This document shows positions 17,120-26,398 of a DNA stretch of 64,000 nt, piece after piece. The notes beneath the pieces were generated by a model, which saw nothing but the letters and a program-made list of their open reading frames with translations, was not told the origin of the DNA and ran no database searches. Within the stretch, counting starts at the first letter, position 1. Each line of letters starts with the position of its first letter. The stretch spans positions 62,001 through 126,000 of the forward strand of contig NZ_KB899547.1 of NCBI RefSeq assembly GCF_000378345.1, given 5' to 3'. A program made the position numbers and the translations under genes. The stretch comes from Hirschia maritima DSM 19733. GTDB taxonomy: Bacteria > Pseudomonadota > Alphaproteobacteria > Caulobacterales > Hyphomonadaceae.

Positions 17120-18316
17120 ATGCGTGAAGCAATGATGCCTGTATACGCCCCTCCTGAAGTCGTTTTTGAACGCGGCGAAGGCTTGCGACTATACTCATCA
17201 GAGGGCCGAGAATACCTTGATTTTATTGCAGGTATTTCAGTGAACTGTTTGGGCCACGCACATCCAAAATTGGTAAAAGCACTACAAGAACAATCTGAAA
17301 AACTTTGGCATGTATCAAACATGTTTCGTGTGCCAGAGGGGGAGCGTCTTGCTGAAAGATATACAGCAGATACGTTTGCAGATCGCGTATTTTTTACCAA
17401 TTCGGGAACAGAAGCGATCGAATGTGCAATAAAAACTGCACGCAAATATCAATATGTTTCCGGTAAAGAGGACAAATATCGGATCATTTCCTTTGAAGGC
17501 TCCTTTCATGGGCGTACGCTCGGTGCGGTAAATGCGGGGGCTAACCCAAATTACCGCGAAGGGTTTGGCCCAGCGATGGAAGGCTTTACGCACCTTCCAT
17601 TTGATGACGTCGATGCATTTAATGATGCGATGGGCGATGATGTGGCTGCTGTTTTGATCGAGCCTGTTCAAGGAGAGGGCGGCTGCCGTGAAGTGCCTGA
17701 GGCGTTCCTAAAGCTTCTACGCAAAAAGTGTGATGAAGTGGGTGCTTTGCTGATTTATGACGAAGTGCAATGTGGTGCGGGGCGTACAGGTAAAATATTT
17801 GCCTATGAATGGTTCACAAATGTAGAGCCAGATATTGTTGCTGTTGCTAAAGGTGTTGGTGGTGGTTTTCCATTTGGTGCTTGTTTGGCAACTGAAGAAG
17901 CCTCTAAAGGTATGAAGCCGGGATCTCATGGGTCTACATACGGCGGAAATCCAATGGCTATGGCTGTTGGAAATGCTGTTTGGGATGAACTCACTAGCGA
18001 CGGTTTTTTAGAAAACGTACAGCGTGTGTCGGGTGTTTTGACGCAATCATTATCCAGCTTGATTGATCGTTATCCAGATCTTGTTGAAGGTCTTCGTGGT
18101 AAGGGCTTATTGCGTGGTCTTGCGTTGAAAATTGATCCAATGATTATCCGCAAGAAGGCTTTGGAAAAAGGCTTATTGGTAGGAACTGCAGGTGGGAATG
18201 TGCTGCGTATGGCACCGCCTTTAATTGCAACAGATGAAGATGTTTTGAAGGCTGTGAGCCTTATTGATGAGTGTTTGGCTGATGTTCAGGCTGAAACACA
18301 AAAGGAGAGTTCGTAA
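17120..18316 (+). CDS. argD: acetylornithine aminotransferase ArgD
   Basis: This 398-aa class-III PLP aminotransferase converts N-acetylglutamate semialdehyde to N-acetylornithine in arginine synthesis, and often also serves in lysine synthesis. Visible marks are [34 protein letters not shown], the cofactor aspartate region [15 protein letters not shown] and the PLP lysine in [11 protein letters not shown]. The frame extends to 17072, but that ATG lies inside a hairpin; the ATG at 17120 follows AGAGGA. Its stop overlaps the argF start by one base (TAATG). Confidence 0.95.
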   Translation: MREAMMPVYAPPEVVFERGEGLRLYSSEGREYLDFIAGISVNCLGHAHPKLVKALQEQSEKLWHVSNMFRVPEGERLAERYTADTFADRVFFTNSGTEAIECAIKTARKYQYVSGKEDKYRIISFEGSFHGRTLGAVNAGANPNYREGFGPAMEGFTHLPFDDVDAFNDAMGDDVAAVLIEPVQGEGGCREVPEAFLKLLRKKCDEVGALLIYDEVQCGAGRTGKIFAYEWFTNVEPDIVAVAKGVGGGFPFGACLATEEASKGMKPGSHGSTYGGNPMAMAVGNAVWDELTSDGFLENVQRVSGVLTQSLSSLIDRYPDLVEGLRGKGLLRGLALKIDPMIIRKKALEKGLLVGTAGGNVLRMAPPLIATDEDVLKAVSLIDECLADVQAETQKESS

Positions 18317-19242
18317 TGAGTATCCGTCATTTCCTAGATATTTTCCCTCTTCCTTCATCAGAGCTTCGTGGCATTCTTGATACCGCTAAAACGCGTAAGA
18401 AAGCTCGCTTGGGAAAGCCCAAAGGGGCGGTAGATGGCGATGCCATTTTGGTGGGTCACACTTTGGCTATGATTTTTGAAAAAAGCTCAACGCGTACACG
18501 TTTATCATTTGATATGGGTATTCGTCAGCTTGGCGGGACTTCTATCGTGCTAAACGCTGCTGACATGCAGTTGGGGCGCGGTGAGACGATTGAAGACACA
18601 TCACGTGTTCTTTCTCGTATGGTGGATGCTGTGATGATCCGTGCGAATAATCATGATGATGTGCTCGCTTTTGCAGAAGTATCTGATGTACCCGTTGTAA
18701 ATGGCCTCACAAATACATCGCATCCTTGTCAGATCATGGCTGATCTTCAAACATTGGAAGAGCATGGACTGGACCTTAAAGGTGCGCGTATTGCTTGGGT
18801 AGGCGATGGAAACAATGTGGCGGCAAGTTTTGCACATGCTGCCCCTAAATTTGGTTTTTCGCTCGCTGTTGGTACACCTAAAGGTTATGAGCTGCCCGAG
18901 ATTGATGTAGAACGTGGTCGCCAAGAGCAAGGTCGCATAGATCTTTATAATGATCCGATTGAAGCTGTAGCTGGGGCAGATGTAGTTGTCGCAGACACAT
19001 TTGTTTCCATGGGTGACACTGACGCGGATAAGCGTCTAAATGATTTGATGCCATTCCAAGTGACACAAGACTTGATGAATAAAGCAAATGGCGGTGCTAA
19101 ATTCCTTCACTGTCTTCCTGCACACCGCGGCGAGGAAGTGTCAGCGGATGTGATTGATGGTCCTGCATCTCTTGTCTTTGACGAAGCTGAAAATCGTCTG
19201 CATGCTCAAAAAGCTGTGCTGGAGTGGTGTTTGACCAGCTAG
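18316..19242 (+). CDS. argF: ornithine carbamoyltransferase ArgF
   Basis: This 308-aa enzyme makes citrulline from ornithine and carbamoyl phosphate. The carbamoyl-phosphate loop STRTRLSFD (about residue 56), the HPCQ motif (about 137) and the ornithine-binding [10 protein letters not shown] (about 262) are all present. It starts at 18316 after AAAGGAGAG and is coupled to argD by a one-base overlap. A terminator follows at 19268, so argD-argF is a two-gene unit. Confidence 0.96.
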   Translation: MSIRHFLDIFPLPSSELRGILDTAKTRKKARLGKPKGAVDGDAILVGHTLAMIFEKSSTRTRLSFDMGIRQLGGTSIVLNAADMQLGRGETIEDTSRVLSRMVDAVMIRANNHDDVLAFAEVSDVPVVNGLTNTSHPCQIMADLQTLEEHGLDLKGARIAWVGDGNNVAASFAHAAPKFGFSLAVGTPKGYELPEIDVERGRQEQGRIDLYNDPIEAVAGADVVVADTFVSMGDTDADKRLNDLMPFQVTQDLMNKANGGAKFLHCLPAHRGEEVSADVIDGPASLVFDEAENRLHAQKAVLEWCLTS

Positions 19243-19267
19243 TTGAACTGCACAATTAAGTAAGAAG

Positions 19268-19294
19268 AAGCGCTGAGAGATCGGCGCTTTTTTT
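19268..19294 (+). terminator. intrinsic terminator after argF
   Basis: AAGCGC (19268-19273) pairs with GCGCTT (19284-19289), followed by a run of T to 19294. It lies about 25 bp after the argF stop. Confidence 0.8.
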
Positions 19295-19407
19295 ATGGCA
19301 TTTTCCCTAATGGCTGACTTTACTAGAATGCCCTGTTCAGGTGGTTGTATTCAGGTTAAATTGCATCAAATATACATCACCTATTTCTTGATAGTGAGGA
19401 GATTTCC

Positions 19408-20397
19408 ATGACAGGCACACGCGATTATAACGGCGTTACTTTGGATGAAGCAGGCCGTGGCCGTATTTACGGCTCCATCCTTGAAACTGTTGGGAACACG
19501 CCGCTTGTACGGGTGCCGTCACTTTCAAAAGCTGAGGGCTTGGAGTGTGACTTTCTCTTAAAGCTTGAATTCTTCAACCCGATGGCTAGCGTGAAAGACC
19601 GCATCGCCCTTGGCATGATCACGGATATGGAAGCAACAGGCAAACTGAAGCCGGGAATGACATTGGTTGAGCCTACTTCTGGGAATACTGGGATTGGTCT
19701 TGCTTTTGTGGCTGCATCCAAAGGCTATCACCTTATCCTGACAATGCCTGAAAGCATGTCGATTGAACGCCGTAAAATGCTCACTATTCTTGGCGCTGAA
19801 ATCGTTTTGACTCCAAAAGAAAAAGGGATGGGCGGTGCTATCGCTAAGGCCACGGAATTGGTGGAAACAATCGATGGTGCAATCATGCCAAGCCAATTTG
19901 ATAATGCAGCAAACCCAGCTATTCATGAAGCAACCACTGCGCAGGAAATCTGGCGTGATACGGGTGGTGCTGTTGATGCTGTTGTGTCTGGTGTCGGAAC
20001 GGGTGGTACTTTCACCGGATGTGCGCGTTTTTTAAAATCGCAAAAGCCAAGCGTGCAGATGTTTGCTGTTGAGCCAGAGGCCAGTCCTGTTTTATCAGGC
20101 GGCGATCCGGGGCCACATCCATTGCAAGGTATTGGTGCTGGTTTTGTGCCAGGTAATATGGAAACCGAGCACATGGATGGTGTTGTAAAAGTTGCCAACG
20201 CAGATGCTCTTGGAATGGCGCGCCGTTTAGCGCATCTTGAAGGGGTTCCTGTGGGGATTTCATCGGGTGCAGCTGTTAAAGCGGGCTTAGAAGTAGCCAA
20301 GCGTGAAGACATGAAGGGGAAAACTGTTGTTGTGATTATTCCTTCATTTGCAGAGCGTTACCTCTCTACAGTGTTGTTTGAAACACCTGACGTTTAA
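19408..20397 (+). CDS. cysK: cysteine synthase A
   Basis: This 329-aa fold-type II PLP enzyme makes cysteine from O-acetylserine and sulfide. It has the PLP lysine in NPMASVKDRIAL (about residue 61), the substrate loop PTSGNTGIGLA, the phosphate-binding GVGTGGTFTGCARFL and the Ser in GISSGAAV that contacts the pyridine ring. GAGGAGA precedes the ATG. It stands alone between argF and hslO. Confidence 0.95.
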   Translation: MTGTRDYNGVTLDEAGRGRIYGSILETVGNTPLVRVPSLSKAEGLECDFLLKLEFFNPMASVKDRIALGMITDMEATGKLKPGMTLVEPTSGNTGIGLAFVAASKGYHLILTMPESMSIERRKMLTILGAEIVLTPKEKGMGGAIAKATELVETIDGAIMPSQFDNAANPAIHEATTAQEIWRDTGGAVDAVVSGVGTGGTFTGCARFLKSQKPSVQMFAVEPEASPVLSGGDPGPHPLQGIGAGFVPGNMETEHMDGVVKVANADALGMARRLAHLEGVPVGISSGAAVKAGLEVAKREDMKGKTVVVIIPSFAERYLSTVLFETPDV

Positions 20398-20420
20398 CCA
20401 TAATTGTAAAAAAATATCGT

Positions 20421-20443
20421 CCTGCCCCTGCAAAAGGGGCGGG
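20421..20443. terminator. GC-rich hairpin between cysK and hslO
   Basis: CCTGCCCCT (20421-20429) pairs with AGGGGCGGG (20435-20443) around a 5-nt loop, 24 bp after cysK. No T-run follows on the plus strand; one precedes it on the opposite strand. It may protect the cysK 3' end or limit readthrough into hslO. Confidence 0.5.
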
Positions 20444-20463
20444 TGAAGTGTTATCTGCCCTGC

Positions 20464-21414
20464 ATGACACAAAATTCTTCTACAAATATCGCATCAAGAT
20501 CTAGCGACATGGATGTCGTCTCAAGTTTCCAATTGGAAAATGCCACAGTGCGTGGGCGTGTGACCAAATTGGGTGATTTGACCATCGACAGTATTCTGAA
20601 ACGCCATGACTATCCCAAATGGGCAGCTGAAGTTCTAGGTGAAGCACTGGCTCTAGCTGTTATGACGGCTGCAACTGTAAAAGTTGCGGGCCGTATTATG
20701 GTGCAAGCTGAGGGCGATGGGCCGATAAAACTGCTTGTGGCGGAAGCTCGTACCGATGGGCATATGCGTGGTTATGTGCGCCTGAACGATGAAAAATGGG
20801 CTAAGCTTGTTGAGACTCATCAGGATAAAAAGCCTAAAATCCCTGAACTGATTGGTGCAGGAGTGATGGGGCTGATCATCATCCAAGACCAGGAAAACAC
20901 ACAGCCTTATCAAGGTATCGTTCCTATTGAGGGGGATACTCTGGCTGAGTGTGCACAGCATTATTTTAATCAGTCAGAACAGATCCCAACATGTGTACAT
21001 TTGGCTGTTGAACAAATTCCCGAGGATGGCGGCACAGTGCGTTGGCGTGCCGGTGGTATGGTCATTCAAAAAGTGGCCAATGATGATGCGCGTTCCGATA
21101 CGGAAGAGGATTGGAATACAGCGCGTGCATTGTTTGATACTGTTTCAGATGATGAGCTGACATCGGAAAATGTCACGTCTTCGGATCTTCTGTATCGTCT
21201 TTTCCATGAAGAAGGCGTTCGTGTAGAAATGCCCTTGGAGCTAATCGACAAATGCCCTTGTTCAGCAGATCGTTTTATCAAGACTTTGGCTGGTATGCCT
21301 AAGGCTGAGATAGTTGATCTTGCTAATGAAGAAGCAGAATTAGTGGCCGATTGCCAGTTCTGTGGACGCATATATCGCATTCCGACTGAGGACGTGTTGA
21401 AGCTCCAGTCTTAG
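20464..21414 (+). CDS. hslO: redox-regulated chaperone Hsp33
   Basis: This 316-aa holdase chaperone is activated by oxidation and protects unfolding proteins. The C-terminal zinc switch is intact: CPC, then about 30 residues, then CQFC. The N-terminal substrate-binding domain begins at SSFQLENATVRGRVTKLGD. The frame opens at a GTG at 20443, but that codon is inside a hairpin; the ATG at 20464 gives a normal N-terminus. Its last four bases overlap the 3' end of trkH on the other strand. Confidence 0.94.
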   Translation: MTQNSSTNIASRSSDMDVVSSFQLENATVRGRVTKLGDLTIDSILKRHDYPKWAAEVLGEALALAVMTAATVKVAGRIMVQAEGDGPIKLLVAEARTDGHMRGYVRLNDEKWAKLVETHQDKKPKIPELIGAGVMGLIIIQDQENTQPYQGIVPIEGDTLAECAQHYFNQSEQIPTCVHLAVEQIPEDGGTVRWRAGGMVIQKVANDDARSDTEEDWNTARALFDTVSDDELTSENVTSSDLLYRLFHEEGVRVEMPLELIDKCPCSADRFIKTLAGMPKAEIVDLANEEAELVADCQFCGRIYRIPTEDVLKLQS

Positions 21415-22859
21415 TCTCTCCAAAAAGCTGGAGACATGATCACAAAGACAGAGATGAGCTCTAGTCTTCCCAATAACATTGCGAAGCTACACATCCATTT
21501 TGCGGCATCTGGCAGGGATTGAAAAGTTCCTGCCGGACCGACTATTTCTCCAAGCCCTGGGCCAACATTACAAATTGATGCGGCTGCTGCTGAAATCGCG
21601 GTGACTGGATCAAGACCTGTCATCGCTAGCCCGCAGGCTAGAACAGCAAAAGACGCCAGAAACAGGAACATGAAAATCATGATTGATTGAAGTGTGTTCT
21701 GAGTGACGCGTTTACCAGCATAGCGCACATGGGCCACTTGATTGGGCCTGATCATTTGTTTCGTGTAGGTGATCATAGCTTTAAATGCGATGTGCACGCG
21801 GAATGTTTTAATTCCACATGATGCGGAACCCGCCGTTCCACCTAAAAACATTAGTAATATGAAGATAGCAGAAGCGAATGGTCCCCATAAACCAAAATCT
21901 GTTGTTCCATATCCGGTGCCCGACAATATCGAGACAACATTAAATGCCACCATTCGCAGAGCCCCTTCATCACCTATCTCGGCATTGGGCTGGTTCATGA
22001 CATAAAGAGTAATGAGAGCTGTAGCGGTAGCCGCCATGACCAGCCAAACGGCTGGCTGAGGGTCTCTGAATATGGCGCGCCAGTGGCCATGAAGGGTTAG
22101 CACCATAATGCCAAAAGGCAGGGAGCAGATGCACATAAAGACTATGGCGATAATGTCGGCTCCGCCTGCTACATAAGGTGCGAAGCTAGCGTCTGATACA
22201 GCAAACCCACCGGTGGCCACTGTCGTCATCGACATTGTGATGGAGTCAAAGGCGCTCATTCCAGTGGTACGATAAAGGACTGCACAAATTACCGAAAGTC
22301 CCAGATAGACATAGGCCGTCTGAATAGCAATCTCGCCGATACGTGGAAGAAATTTGTCAGAGTTATCAGAGCTTTCTAATTGGAAAAGCTGCATCCCACC
22401 GATACGTAGCGATGGAAGAATTGCGATCGCCGTAACAATAATACCGATGCCGCCAATCCATTGGAGGAGAGAGCGCCACAAGTGGAGGCTAGGCGGATAA
22501 TCCTCAATTCCTGTCATAATGGTCGCGCCAGTTGTTGTCAGGCCCGACATGCTTTCAAAGAATGCATCGGTGAAGCTCATTCCAAAACCAATAAAGAATG
22601 GAGCGGAAGCAACGAGGACAAGGAATACCCACAATAGAACGGTCAATACAAACGCATCATGCGTCCGTATTTCCATATTTTCATGACGAGAGGAAAGCGC
22701 CATCACACCGCCAATGGTGATGGACATAATCGACAGCAAAAAGAAAATTCGCCATTCGCTGCGGTCAGCCCCCAAATCCGCCACGACGCAGGGGAGCATG
22801 AAGAGGCCAAGCCCTAATGTCATCAATCCCGTGGCGTATAATATAGGCCGAAGCTTCAT
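21411..22859 (-). CDS. TrkH-family potassium uptake protein
   Basis: This 482-aa protein has many membrane helices arranged as four P-loop repeats. The pore loops read SGLTTTGATIM, TTVATGGFAV, SGTGYGTTDF and CNVGPGLGEIVG, with a conserved Gly in each selectivity filter. TrkH is the K+ channel subunit that works with the cytoplasmic gating ring TrkA, which is not encoded here. It follows apaG on the same strand after 15 bp and converges with hslO. Confidence 0.92.
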   Translation of the reverse strand: MKLRPILYATGLMTLGLGLFMLPCVVADLGADRSEWRIFFLLSIMSITIGGVMALSSRHENMEIRTHDAFVLTVLLWVFLVLVASAPFFIGFGMSFTDAFFESMSGLTTTGATIMTGIEDYPPSLHLWRSLLQWIGGIGIIVTAIAILPSLRIGGMQLFQLESSDNSDKFLPRIGEIAIQTAYVYLGLSVICAVLYRTTGMSAFDSITMSMTTVATGGFAVSDASFAPYVAGGADIIAIVFMCICSLPFGIMVLTLHGHWRAIFRDPQPAVWLVMAATATALITLYVMNQPNAEIGDEGALRMVAFNVVSILSGTGYGTTDFGLWGPFASAIFILLMFLGGTAGSASCGIKTFRVHIAFKAMITYTKQMIRPNQVAHVRYAGKRVTQNTLQSIMIFMFLFLASFAVLACGLAMTGLDPVTAISAAAASICNVGPGLGEIVGPAGTFQSLPDAAKWMCSFAMLLGRLELISVFVIMSPAFWRD

Positions 22860-22874
22860 GAGGAGGTTTGCCGA

Positions 22875-23282
22875 TTAGTTAGGGCGTGAGGAATCGTAAG
22901 GACTATCAAGTGAGAAAGCTGGAATGTCGACAAACATGTCTTCTCCACACCCATTTGAAAAAGTGAATTGTCCTTGCATTATGCCAGATGGCGCAGTCAG
23001 TGGCGCACCGGAAGAGTATTGAAATGTCTTGCCAGGTTCAATTGTGGGCGTTTGACCAACAACGCCATCACCTTCAACCTCCTGCATACCGCCATTGCGA
23101 TCTGAGATTTTCCAGTGTCGCGTCATGAGTTGCACGGCATGATCATTAAGGTTTTCAATTTCAATCGCATAGGCCCAGACATATCTGTGATCTCTAGGGG
23201 AAGATTCAGCATCAAGAAATCTTGGGGTCACCCGAACGATGACGCCATTTGTTTCTCTCTCATATGTGTGGGCTTGGCTCAT
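22875..23282 (-). CDS. apaG: ApaG domain protein
   Basis: This 135-aa single-domain protein has an immunoglobulin-like beta sandwich. It contains the family patterns WAYAIEIENLNDHAVQLMTRHWKISD, then VVGQTPTIEPGKTFQYSSG, then GIMQGQFTF. ApaG is tied to Co2+/Mg2+ resistance and diadenosine-polyphosphate phenotypes, but its molecular role is unsettled. It lies 15 bp upstream of trkH in the same direction. Confidence 0.93.
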   Translation of the reverse strand: MSQAHTYERETNGVIVRVTPRFLDAESSPRDHRYVWAYAIEIENLNDHAVQLMTRHWKISDRNGGMQEVEGDGVVGQTPTIEPGKTFQYSSGAPLTAPSGIMQGQFTFSNGCGEDMFVDIPAFSLDSPYDSSRPN

Positions 23283-23384
23283 GCCTTTGCCGCTCCTGAC
23301 AAGTAAATATCTTAAAATAGCACTGCATTAGTCATGCCATGCAAATGCTTGCAATTCTCTATACGAGCACAAAATAGTTGGTTT

Positions 23385-24590
23385 CTATAGTGCTTTATCT
23401 AGTGCTTGTTTGAAGTCTTCTATCAAATCTTCAGGATGCTCCAGCCCGATAGACAATCTCACCCAGCTATCATCGAGGCCAACTTCTGCTTTTTCTTCGT
23501 CGGACAAGGTACGATGCGTTGTGGTTGTTGGATGGCAGATCAAAGACTTTGCGTCCCCCAGATTGTTGGAGATAGTCACAAGTTGAAGTGCATTCAGCGC
23601 TTTAAACGCGGCTTCTTTTCCGCCTTTAAAGGATAGCGCGATTAGCGTTCCGCCATTTGCTTGTTGCTTCTGGAAAATCTCATATTGAGGGTGATCTTTG
23701 CGCCCAGGATAGCGCACTTCAGCAATAGCGGGATGATCCGCGATGAAGTCAGCGACTTTAGCGGCAGTACTTGCCATACGGTCCACACGAAGTTCCAATG
23801 TCTCTAGTCCTTTAAGGACAACCCAAGCATTGAATGGAGAGATTGCTGGGCCAGTATGCTTTAGATAGCCATCGAAAATATCATCCATGGCTTCTTTTTT
23901 TCCAAGAATAGCGCCAGCAAGAACGCGTCCCTGACCATCCATGTGTTTCGTACAAGAATAGACGACCCAGTCAGCACCAAGTTCTAAGGGTTTTTGACCC
24001 AATGGCGTTGCAAAGACATTGTCTACGACGAGCTCTGCACCGGCAGCATGTGTTAGTTCTGCAATAGCAGCAATGTCCGCACCTTCGAGCAGAGGGTTGG
24101 ATGGGCTTTCGATCAACACAAGCCGAGTGGGTTTTGACAAAGCTTCTTTCCAGGCATCCATGTCGTTGGCATCGACAAATTCAGCTTCAATGCCAAATTT
24201 GGGCATTAAGTTTTTCAAAATCCATGTGCATGATCCAAATAATGCTTTGGCGGCGACAATCCTGTCACCTTGCTGACATGGCGCAATTAAGGCTGCTGAG
24301 ATTGCGGCCATGCCAGAGGCTGTGCAGCGGCATGCTTCAGCTCCCTCAATAATTGCCAGTTTATCTTCGAGCATCTTGATTGTTGGATTGGCATAACGCG
24401 AATATACATATCCCGGTTCGTCGCCAGCCATGCGTGCTTGAGCAGTCTCGGCGTCTGGATAGCAATAGCCAGACGTAAGATACATGCCTTCAGATGTCTC
24501 ACAATGTTCTGAGCGAATACGCCCACCATGCACTAAATTAGTTGCAAGTTTTGTAGAGTCACGCTTTGACTGTTCGTTCTTGTCGGCCAT
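23385..24590 (-). CDS. metZ: O-succinylhomoserine sulfhydrylase MetZ
   Basis: This 401-aa Cys/Met-metabolism PLP enzyme adds sulfide directly to O-succinylhomoserine to make homocysteine. Marks are SRYANPT, the SGMAAISAAL phosphate-binding loop, ESPSNPLLE and the PLP lysine in YSCTKHMDGQGRVLAG, a sequence typical of MetZ. No SAM-type riboswitch fits in the 65-bp gap to the divergent dCTP deaminase gene. It feeds homocysteine to the MetH genes at 50-55 kb. Confidence 0.93.
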   Translation of the reverse strand: MADKNEQSKRDSTKLATNLVHGGRIRSEHCETSEGMYLTSGYCYPDAETAQARMAGDEPGYVYSRYANPTIKMLEDKLAIIEGAEACRCTASGMAAISAALIAPCQQGDRIVAAKALFGSCTWILKNLMPKFGIEAEFVDANDMDAWKEALSKPTRLVLIESPSNPLLEGADIAAIAELTHAAGAELVVDNVFATPLGQKPLELGADWVVYSCTKHMDGQGRVLAGAILGKKEAMDDIFDGYLKHTGPAISPFNAWVVLKGLETLELRVDRMASTAAKVADFIADHPAIAEVRYPGRKDHPQYEIFQKQQANGGTLIALSFKGGKEAAFKALNALQLVTISNNLGDAKSLICHPTTTTHRTLSDEEKAEVGLDDSWVRLSIGLEHPEDLIEDFKQALDKAL

Positions 24591-24655
24591 AGGGAGGGGT
24601 CTTTCCTAGTTTCTTGGTCTGCATAGGGATCGCGATAATTGAAAAGGGTCAAGTC

Positions 24656-25693
24656 ATGACCGGACGCAAAAACGAAAAAAATTCAATTGGTGTGCTACCA
24701 GACACTGAAATTCGGGCTCTTTGTGATGCTGGAGTGATATCTTCTGCGGGTGGATTAGAGAAGGATCAGATTCAACCAGCATCAATAGATTTGCGTCTAG
24801 GGACCAAAGCTTACCGTATGCGAGCGAGTTTTTTGCCGGGATTGGGTAAAGACGTATCTGATTTTTTCAATGATGATCTGGTGATGCATGAGCTAGACCT
24901 CACTCAAGGTGCAGTATTAGAGACCGGCTGTGTATATCTGGTGCCTCTGAAGGAAGTACTTAATTTACCTGAAGGTCTTTCAGGAGCTGCAAACCCCAAA
25001 AGTTCAACAGGCCGAATTGACGTTTTTGTACGCATGATTGCGAATGGGTCTGATAGATTTGATGCGGCGCGTGCTGGATATGAGGGGCCTCTCTATGTCG
25101 AAATCTCTCCGCGCACATTTTCTATTCTAGCAAGAGAAGGCGACAGGCTTCTGCAGTTACGTCTGCGCAATGGTCCGCAAAACACCGTTCGCGATGAAAT
25201 CTTTTCCATAGATTTGAAACCGGGTGATGATGACATCGCAGGATATCGCGCGAAACGTCACTCGCGTGTCCTCGACTTGAAGAATGTGAATGGGCATATG
25301 ATCGATGACTTTTGGGAGCCTGTGCGGCCTTATAATGGCGCTTTGGTTCTTGACCCTGGTGAATTTTATATTCTGGCGTCCAAAGAAAAAGTGGTGATCC
25401 CTGTCGATGAAGCAGCGGAAATGGCTCCAATTGCGCCAGAGTTTGGTGAATTTAGAGCGCACTATGCTGGTTTTTTTGATCCGGGATTTGGCGTTGATGG
25501 AATAGAAGGAAAAGCTGTGCTGGAAGTGCGTTCCAGAGAAGTTCCATTTATCCTAACAGACGGCCAACCTATGGGACGTCTCGTGTTTGAACCTATGACG
25601 ATGGCACCTAAAGTACCGTATGGAGCAGCCGGATCATTTTCCAACTATCAAGGACAAGGATTGAAGCTGTCCAAACACTTTGAAGGAAAATAA
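24656..25693 (+). CDS. dcd: dCTP deaminase, long alphaproteobacterial form
   Basis: This 345-aa protein has two dUTPase/Dcd-like folds. The first contains QIQPASIDLRLG and AANPKSSTGRIDVFVR; the second contains EFGEFRAHYAGFFDPGFG and VPFILTDGQPMGRLVFE. It deaminates dCTP to dUTP for dTMP synthesis. It is about twice the usual length of E. coli Dcd, as in other alphaproteobacterial homologs annotated as 2'-deoxycytidine 5'-triphosphate deaminase. The ATG at 24656 with AAAGGG upstream is preferred over the frame opening at 24614. Confidence 0.9.
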   Translation: MTGRKNEKNSIGVLPDTEIRALCDAGVISSAGGLEKDQIQPASIDLRLGTKAYRMRASFLPGLGKDVSDFFNDDLVMHELDLTQGAVLETGCVYLVPLKEVLNLPEGLSGAANPKSSTGRIDVFVRMIANGSDRFDAARAGYEGPLYVEISPRTFSILAREGDRLLQLRLRNGPQNTVRDEIFSIDLKPGDDDIAGYRAKRHSRVLDLKNVNGHMIDDFWEPVRPYNGALVLDPGEFYILASKEKVVIPVDEAAEMAPIAPEFGEFRAHYAGFFDPGFGVDGIEGKAVLEVRSREVPFILTDGQPMGRLVFEPMTMAPKVPYGAAGSFSNYQGQGLKLSKHFEGK

Positions 25694-25695
25694 AT

Positions 25696-25753
25696 GTCAA
25701 GCTTGCTTGACTTGGTGTAAATGAAGCTTTACATGTAAGGTTAGCTTTACATG
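25696..25753. promoter_or_regulatory. operator-like repeats before the membrane/Xre gene pair
   Basis: A perfect inverted repeat GTCAAGC-TT-GCTTGAC (25696-25711) is followed by TGTAAA-N6-TTTACA (25716-25733). The word AGCTTTACATG occurs twice in direct orientation, at 25725-25735 and 25743-25753, 18 bp apart. All lie within 70 bp upstream of the ATG at 25764 and are good candidates for autoregulation by the Xre protein encoded second. Confidence 0.55.
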
Positions 25754-25763
25754 GAGGTGAGTT

Positions 25764-26183
25764 ATGGCAGGTCAATCTGTTAGACTAGCAAACAAAAGAT
25801 ATCGTCGCGATTTTGCCCTTACAATGGTGGTCTATGTTGTAGCTGTGATAGGTGGGGCCTTTTTTCTTAAAACATTTGACACGCCGCCAGTGTGGGTTTC
25901 GGCTCTGGTTGCATTGGCTTCATCAATACCAGTCATCTTTGTATTTGTGCTTATGGGCAGATTATTAAGAGAAACAGATGAATACACCCGGCTGAGGCAG
26001 ACTGAAGTATTGTTATTGGCGGGAGGAATTACTCTGTCGTTGTGCGTGACTTGGGGATTTCTGGAAATGGCAGAGATAGTGCCGCACATTACATCGTTCT
26101 GGGCGGGACCATTATTCTTCTTTCTCATGGGGATGGTGCAACTGGGAAGAAGTCTGGTCGAAAAGAAAGAAATTGAAACGTGA
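25764..26183 (+). CDS. four-helix membrane protein of unknown function
   Basis: This 139-aa protein has four predicted membrane helices (about 17-37, 44-66, 80-101, 110-128), a basic N-terminus and the charged loop RETDEYTRLRQTE between helices 2 and 3. AGGTGAG precedes its ATG. Its stop overlaps the GTG start of the Xre gene (GTGA), so the two are translated as a pair. Membrane protein/Xre pairs of this kind are common in alphaproteobacteria, but their role is not known to me. Confidence 0.8.
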   Translation: MAGQSVRLANKRYRRDFALTMVVYVVAVIGGAFFLKTFDTPPVWVSALVALASSIPVIFVFVLMGRLLRETDEYTRLRQTEVLLLAGGITLSLCVTWGFLEMAEIVPHITSFWAGPLFFFLMGMVQLGRSLVEKKEIET

Positions 26184-26395
26184 AGAATTGTATGAAGCTT
26201 TTGCGGGCCGAACGTGGCTTAAGCCAAGCGAAACTGGCTGAATTGCTTGATGTATCCCGTCAGTCAGTTATTGCGATTGAGACAGGGAAGTATGATCCGT
26301 CTTTACCGCTGGCTTTTAAAATTGCGAGAGTTTTTGAAACTTCAATCGAAAAGATTTTCGAAGATACAGAGAATGCTTCAGAAGCTGCTGAATAA
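26180..26395 (+). CDS. Xre-family helix-turn-helix regulator
   Basis: This 71-aa protein is a single Cro/C1-type HTH: MKLLRAERGLSQAKLAELLDVSRQ, then ETGKYDPSLPLAFKIARVFE, then IEKIFED. The GTG at 26180 is chosen because homologs begin MKN and it overlaps the upstream stop (GTGA); an ATG at 26192 is possible. It probably represses its own operon through the repeats at 25696-25753. It converges with the radical SAM gene with 3 bp between stops. Confidence 0.88.
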   Translation: MKNCMKLLRAERGLSQAKLAELLDVSRQSVIAIETGKYDPSLPLAFKIARVFETSIEKIFEDTENASEAAE

Positions 26396-26398
26396 TTT

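Noticed and set aside
24591-24655. SAM-II or other SAM riboswitch upstream of metZ
   Set aside because: The gap to the divergent gene is only 65 bp and shows no SAM-II conserved words.
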